DNA of 64,000 nucleotides, taken from NCBI RefSeq assembly GCF_009724245.1, contig NZ_WNNK01000018.1:62001-126000 (forward strand), given 5' to 3'. The number at the start of each line of letters is the position of its first letter. Positions within the stretch are counted from its first letter, which is position 1. The notes under the pieces were generated by a model, which did no database searches, was not told the origin of the DNA, and worked only from the letters and a program-made list of their open reading frames with translations. Shown piece after piece: positions 60,509-64,000 of the stretch. Made by a program: the position numbers and the translations under genes. This DNA is from Pseudomonas spelaei (lineage in GTDB: Bacteria; Pseudomonadota; Gammaproteobacteria; Pseudomonadales; Pseudomonadaceae).

Positions 60509-61009
60509 ATGCTGGTGATCCACCACCGAATCGCCCCCCAAGCCCTCTGGGCCGCGGAACTGCTGCTGAATTTCGAGGCCCGCAGTAAAAGCCGCTTGCG
60601 CTGTTTCAGCGCCGACGGCGAAGACGTCGGCCTGTTTCTCGAGCGTGGACAACCACCGCTGTACGACGGCGAATGCCTACAAGCAGAAGACGGCCGTGTC
60701 GTGCGCGTATGCGCCCGCCCTGAACACTTGCTACACGTCACCTGCCGCAATGCCTTCGAACTGACTCGCGCCGCCTATCACCTGGGCAATCGCCATGTTG
60801 CCCTGCAAGTCGGCGATGGCTGGCTGCGCCTGCTGGACGATTACGTGCTCAAGGCCATGCTCGAGCAGCTGGGCGCCTGCACTGAAACCATCGAGGCGCC
60901 CTTCCAGCCGGAACACGGCGCCTACGGCGGTGGCCATCACCACTCGCGCCATGGTGATGAAGACTTCAACTACCCGCCCAAGCTGCATCAGTTCGGCGTG
61001 CGTCTATGA
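60509..61009 (+). CDS. ureE: Urease accessory protein UreE
   Basis: UreE is the nickel metallochaperone for urease. The 166-residue protein has the UreE N-terminal domain (about 1-70), a C-terminal domain with CRNAFELTRAAYHLGNRH (conserved metal-site histidine near 95), and a His-rich tail HGAYGGGHHHSRHGDED for nickel storage. The ATG at 60509 follows GGAAG at seven bases. The upstream in-frame start at 60452 would lie before the predicted sigma-54 transcript start. ATGA overlap with ureF. Confidence 0.96.
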   Translation: MLVIHHRIAPQALWAAELLLNFEARSKSRLRCFSADGEDVGLFLERGQPPLYDGECLQAEDGRVVRVCARPEHLLHVTCRNAFELTRAAYHLGNRHVALQVGDGWLRLLDDYVLKAMLEQLGACTETIEAPFQPEHGAYGGGHHHSRHGDEDFNYPPKLHQFGVRL

Positions 61010-61680
61010 ACCCAGCCTGGGCGCTGCTGCGTCTGGCCAGTCCGCAACTGCCGATTGGTGGCTACAGCTATTCCCAAGGCTTGGAAATGGCGGTGGAAAA
61101 CGGCCGGGTGAACGACTCCATCAGCGCCCGGCGCTGGATCAGCGACCAATTGCTGCTCAACCTGGCGCGCTTTGAAGCACCCTTGTTGCTCGCCCACTGC
61201 CAGGCCGCCGCCGCGCAGGACTGGCCGCGCCTGTCCCAATTGTGTGAAGAACACCGCGCCAGTCGCGAGACTCGCGAGCTGTATCAGGAAAGCCGGCAAA
61301 TGGGCTACTCCCTGCAACAACTCCTCAATGGCTTGCCGGAACTGGACGAGCCCGCTCGAGAGTTCCTCGAACAACGCCCCGAACCGCATCTGGCCCTGGG
61401 TTGGGCACTGGCCGCCCGCGCCTGGCATATCAGTGCGCAAGATGCCCTGGCTGCCTGGCTCTGGAGCTGGCTGGAAAACCAGCTCGCTGTGCTGATGAAA
61501 ACCCTGCCCTTGGGCCAACAAGCGGCGCAACGCCTGACCAGTGAGTTGCTGCCATTACTGCAACAGGCCCAGCAGGATGCCAGCCAACTCGACCCCGATC
61601 ACTACGGCAGTGCCGCCTTTGGCCTGTCCCTGACGTGCATGGCCCACGAGCGCCAGTACAGCCGCCTGTTCCGCTCCTAG
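61006..61680 (+). CDS. ureF: Urease accessory protein UreF
   Basis: UreF gates GTP-dependent nickel delivery in the UreDFG complex. The 224-residue all-helical protein has the family motif LRLASPQLPIGGYSYSQGLE near residue 7 and a C-terminal SLTCMAHERQYSRLFRS end. It is translationally coupled to ureE and followed after 24 bases by ureG. Confidence 0.96.
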   Translation: MNPAWALLRLASPQLPIGGYSYSQGLEMAVENGRVNDSISARRWISDQLLLNLARFEAPLLLAHCQAAAAQDWPRLSQLCEEHRASRETRELYQESRQMGYSLQQLLNGLPELDEPAREFLEQRPEPHLALGWALAARAWHISAQDALAAWLWSWLENQLAVLMKTLPLGQQAAQRLTSELLPLLQQAQQDASQLDPDHYGSAAFGLSLTCMAHERQYSRLFRS

Positions 61681-61704
61681 GCGCCTTTTATTTTGGAGAA
61701 GCAC

Positions 61705-62319
61705 ATGAACACACAACCCCTGCGCGTTGGCATCGGCGGCCCGGTCGGCTCCGGCAAGACCGCCTTGACCCTGGCCCTGTGCCTGGCCCTGCGCGATCGC
61801 TACAACCTGGCCGTAGTGACCAACGACATCTATACCCGCGAAGACGCCGATTTTCTGGTGCGCAATCAAGCCCTGGCACCCGAGCGGATCATCGGTGTGG
61901 AAACCGGTGGCTGCCCCCACACGGCGATTCGTGAAGACGCGTCCATCAACCTGGAAGCGGTGGATCAACTGAACCGGCGTTTCCCGGGCCTGGACCTGAT
62001 CCTGGTGGAATCCGGGGGTGACAACCTCTCGGCGACCTTCAGCCCCGAGCTGTCGGACCTGACCATCTATGTGATCGATGTTTCGGCCGGCGACAAGCTG
62101 CCGCGCAAAGGCGGCCCCGGGATCTGCAAGTCCGACTTGCTGGTGATCAACAAGATCGACCTGGCACCGCTGGTAGGCGCGTCCCTGGAACTGATGAACA
62201 GTGACACCCAGCGCATGCGTGGCGGTAAACCCTTTGTTTTCAGCAACCAGAAAACCGGTGTCGGCCTGGAAGAAATCGTCGCCTTTATCGAACGCCAAGG
62301 CTTGCTGACCGCAGCCTGA
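61705..62319 (+). CDS. ureG: Urease accessory GTPase UreG
   Basis: UreG is the SIMIBI-class GTPase that powers nickel insertion into urease. The 204-residue protein has a P-loop GGPVGSGKT near residue 11, the nickel-binding GGCPH motif near residue 70, the switch ESGGDNLSATFSP near 95, and the NKID specificity motif near 150. The ATG at 61705 has TTGGAGAA upstream. Confidence 0.97.
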   Translation: MNTQPLRVGIGGPVGSGKTALTLALCLALRDRYNLAVVTNDIYTREDADFLVRNQALAPERIIGVETGGCPHTAIREDASINLEAVDQLNRRFPGLDLILVESGGDNLSATFSPELSDLTIYVIDVSAGDKLPRKGGPGICKSDLLVINKIDLAPLVGASLELMNSDTQRMRGGKPFVFSNQKTGVGLEEIVAFIERQGLLTAA

Positions 62320-62341
62320 TCAACCACCAAGGAACCTGTCC

Positions 62342-62914
62342 ATGAGCCTCAAGAAACTGTTTGGCACCGTCGCCCTGCTGCTCACCCCCGCCCTGGCCTT
62401 CGCCCACCCGGGGCATGGCGACAACGGCCTGGTGGCCGGTATCAGTCACCCTTTAAGCGGTATCGACCACCTGCTGGCGATGGTGGCGGTCGGTTTGTGG
62501 GCCGCCCAGCAAAAAGGCGCGGCCCGCTGGGCGCTGCCCTGCACGTTTGTGGGCACCATGCTGATCGGTGGCCTGCTGGGTTTTGAAGGCCTGGAACTGC
62601 CGGGCCTGGAAAGCGGGATTGCCGCTTCGGTGCTGGCGCTCGGCTTGGCGGTGGCCCTGGCGATTCGTCCACCCGTAGCCGTTGCAGTGGCGGTAACGGC
62701 GCTGTTTGCCTTGTTCCATGGCGTGGCTCATGGCCTGGAACTGCCGGACATGTCCAACCCTTGGGCGTATGCCGCAGGGTTTGTGGGTGCAACGGCGGCG
62801 CTGCATGCCGCAGGTTATGCCGTGGTGCGTTTCCTGCCGGCTGCGGCGGCGCCGTTGGTGCGGATTGCTGGAGCGGCCTCGGCGGCGACTGGGGTGTGGT
62901 TGCTCGCGGGCTGA
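62342..62914 (+). CDS. HupE/UreJ-family nickel or cobalt permease-like protein
   Basis: This 190-residue inner-membrane protein has a signal-like N-terminus, the metal motif AHPGHGDNG near residue 21, HPLSGIDHLLAM near 36 and HGVAHGLELP near 125, with six to seven helices. HupE/UreJ proteins are secondary transporters for nickel or cobalt. Being 22 bases after ureG, it most likely supplies nickel for urease. Confidence 0.93.
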   Translation: MSLKKLFGTVALLLTPALAFAHPGHGDNGLVAGISHPLSGIDHLLAMVAVGLWAAQQKGAARWALPCTFVGTMLIGGLLGFEGLELPGLESGIAASVLALGLAVALAIRPPVAVAVAVTALFALFHGVAHGLELPDMSNPWAYAAGFVGATAALHAAGYAVVRFLPAAAAPLVRIAGAASAATGVWLLAG

Positions 62915-62938
62915 GTATTGAGCTGTCAGTAAGAGCCT

Positions 62939-63012
62939 CATCGCAGGCAAGCCAGCTCCCACATTTTGAATTGCGAACCCATTCAAATGTGGGAGCTGGC
63001 TTGCCTGCGATG
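62939..63012. repeat. REP doublet after the HupE/UreJ gene
   Basis: Inverted REP pair with GCGAT ends outward and GTGGGAGC inward, around a spacer that contains an ATTTGAAT-like palindrome. Confidence 0.88.
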
Positions 63013-63088
63013 GCGGGCTCAAAAACACCACCGATCCCAAGCCTGCTACCATGTCGCGCAAACACCCCTGCCGTGACGACGCCAGCCG

Positions 63089-64000
63089 ATGCCCATCGCT
63101 CCAAGCTCCGCCCTCAAGCCCCAATTGAACGTTGTGCTCACGCACTTCCACGACCTGATCGTGCCGCTCTGGCAAGGCCCGGGCTGGAATGCCGACCTGG
63201 CGCTGCCCTACGAAGCCTTGGGCGCAGATCACCATCCCCTGCCCCCGCAACGCTACCGCGCCATGGCCTGCGCCCGGCAGTTGTACCTGTTTGCCAGCCT
63301 GATCGGTGAGCCAGGCGCAGACGTTGCCGAAGAGCGCGCGGCTGCGTTGTTTCGTTCGTTGCAGCGGCACTTCCATGACGCCGAACACGGCGGCTGGTTC
63401 TACAGCATCGACCCCCACGGCAAGCCGCTGGACAAGCGCAAAGACCTCTACACCCACGCATTCATCATCTTCGCCTGCGCCCACTACTGGGCCAAAGTGC
63501 GTGAGCCGTTGGTGGAGTCAGTGCTCAATGCCGCCCTGGAAGTGGTCGCCGAACGGTTTGCCACCGGCGATGGCTTGTATGAAGCCGTGCTGGAGCGCAA
63601 TTGGTCATCCCTCAAGTCCGGCCCGCTGCAAAACCCGTTGATGCACCTCGCCGAAGGCTTCCTCGCCACCCTCGCGGTACGTGAAGACGCCGCCGTGCAA
63701 AGTGCCTTGCTGGCGCTCGCAACAGCCATGCAACAGCGGTTCATCGACCGCCAGCACGGGGTGATGATGGAAAAACCGTTGGGTGCTGTGGATAACTGGT
63801 TTGAGCCCGGGCACCAGTTCGAATGGTTCTTTTTGCTGGCGTCTTCGGATGTGCTGAAAGACACCCCCTTGCACGCCTCGCTGGCCCGGGCGTTTACCTA
63901 TGCCGAGCAAAAGGGTGTGGATAAGTTGACCGGTGCGGTCAGCGGCATGCTCGCCCTGGATGGCACCGTACGTGACGGCACCCAGCGCATCTGGGCCCAG
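63089..64000 (+). CDS. AGE-family sugar epimerase/isomerase, truncated by window end
   Basis: An open frame of 304 codons runs from the ATG at 63089 to the last base with no stop. The translation fits the N-acylglucosamine 2-epimerase / mannose isomerase family of (alpha/alpha)6 barrels: a GWNADLALPYEAL start, GGWFYSIDPHGKPLDKRKDLYTHA split over residues 110-133, NPLMHLAEGFLA near 195, and the catalytic PGHQFEWFFLLA near 245. Enzymes of this fold interconvert mannose/fructose or epimerise glucose-type sugars; the substrate cannot be fixed. The C-terminal part is outside the window. Confidence 0.9.
   Translation, partial: MPIAPSSALKPQLNVVLTHFHDLIVPLWQGPGWNADLALPYEALGADHHPLPPQRYRAMACARQLYLFASLIGEPGADVAEERAAALFRSLQRHFHDAEHGGWFYSIDPHGKPLDKRKDLYTHAFIIFACAHYWAKVREPLVESVLNAALEVVAERFATGDGLYEAVLERNWSSLKSGPLQNPLMHLAEGFLATLAVREDAAVQSALLALATAMQQRFIDRQHGVMMEKPLGAVDNWFEPGHQFEWFFLLASSDVLKDTPLHASLARAFTYAEQKGVDKLTGAVSGMLALDGTVRDGTQRIWAQ

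Noticed and set aside
1..64000. tRNA, rRNA, insertion sequences and prophage
   Set aside because: None was seen by eye: no transposase or integrase frames, no cloverleaf-like segments with CCA-end context, and no structural phage genes. A tRNA/IS search program would be decisive.

Overview
The window looks like the chromosome of a fluorescent Pseudomonas (P. fluorescens group). The basis is high GC with Pseudomonas codon use, many paired REP elements of the GTGGGAGC...GCGAT type, and gene orders that match, from memory, P. aeruginosa PAO1 blocks PA4843-PA4856 (gcbA, ctpL, aroQ, accBC, prmA, DUF3426 gene, dusB, fis, purHD, retS), PA2903-PA2914 (cobalamin genes and a metal ABC transporter), PA4858-PA4868 (urt and ure genes) and PA4890-PA4894 (desT, ureEFG, hupE-like). 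No IS, prophage, rRNA, tRNA or CRISPR array was seen. The last gene, an AGE-family epimerase, runs off the right edge.

Layout: 0.2-3.9 kb signalling (REC-REC-GGDEF diguanylate cyclase; chemoreceptor). 4.2-7.6 kb aroQ-accB-accC and prmA. 7.7-13.6 kb zinc-ribbon/DUF3426 protein, dusB-fis, purH, purD. 13.7-17.3 kb retS and a MarC-family protein. 17.3-18.1 kb an unrecognised gene of different base composition. 18.3-24.6 kb cobalamin corrin-ring genes: cobG-cobH-cobI-cbiG/cobJ leftward and cobL-cobK rightward. 24.9-25.5 kb a HigBA-like toxin-antitoxin pair. 25.6-30.6 kb a copper-handling group: two DUF2946 proteins, a PCu(A)C chaperone, an OprC-type receptor with its CxxxM-HxM copper site, and a PepSY protein with a Met/His-rich segment. 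30.8-33.5 kb a FecBCD-like ABC importer behind a Zur-box-like palindrome. 33.7-43.9 kb urea import (urtABCDE) and urease (ureD, ureA, two GNAT acetyltransferases, ureB, ureC). 44.0-48.1 kb a soluble histidine kinase, cbpAM and a YegD-like Hsp70. 48.5-49.0 kb a promoter, a multi-helix RNA leader and a small gene. 49.1-58.0 kb a eukaryote-like cyclophilin, PerM-type protein, PsiF, AraC/EamA pair, Proteus-type lipase, azoreductase/LysR pair and AsmA protein. 58.4-60.2 kb a repeat protein, DesT-like TetR regulator and NlpC/P60 hydrolase. 60.5-62.9 kb ureEFG and a HupE/UreJ protein.

How the genes work together: the urea system sits in two blocks about 16.6 kb apart. Each is headed by a good sigma-54 (-24/-12) sequence: 33633-33649 before urtA and 60456-60472 before ureE, the latter with an NtrC-like half site about 100 bp upstream. 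This suggests nitrogen-limitation control of uptake, structural and maturation genes together. REP doublets lie between urtA/B, urtD/E, ureD/A and ureB/C and may tune expression within the long transcript. A second theme is metals: corrinoid synthesis (cobalt), copper acquisition, a probable zinc/cobalt importer, and nickel insertion into urease.

The most unusual feature is at 48.5-48.8 kb. A sigma-70-like promoter is followed by an RNA that folds into a closed junction of three hairpins. The 10-base 5' strand of its closing helix is repeated exactly downstream, ahead of a small start codon. This is the layout of phage C4-type antisense switches.
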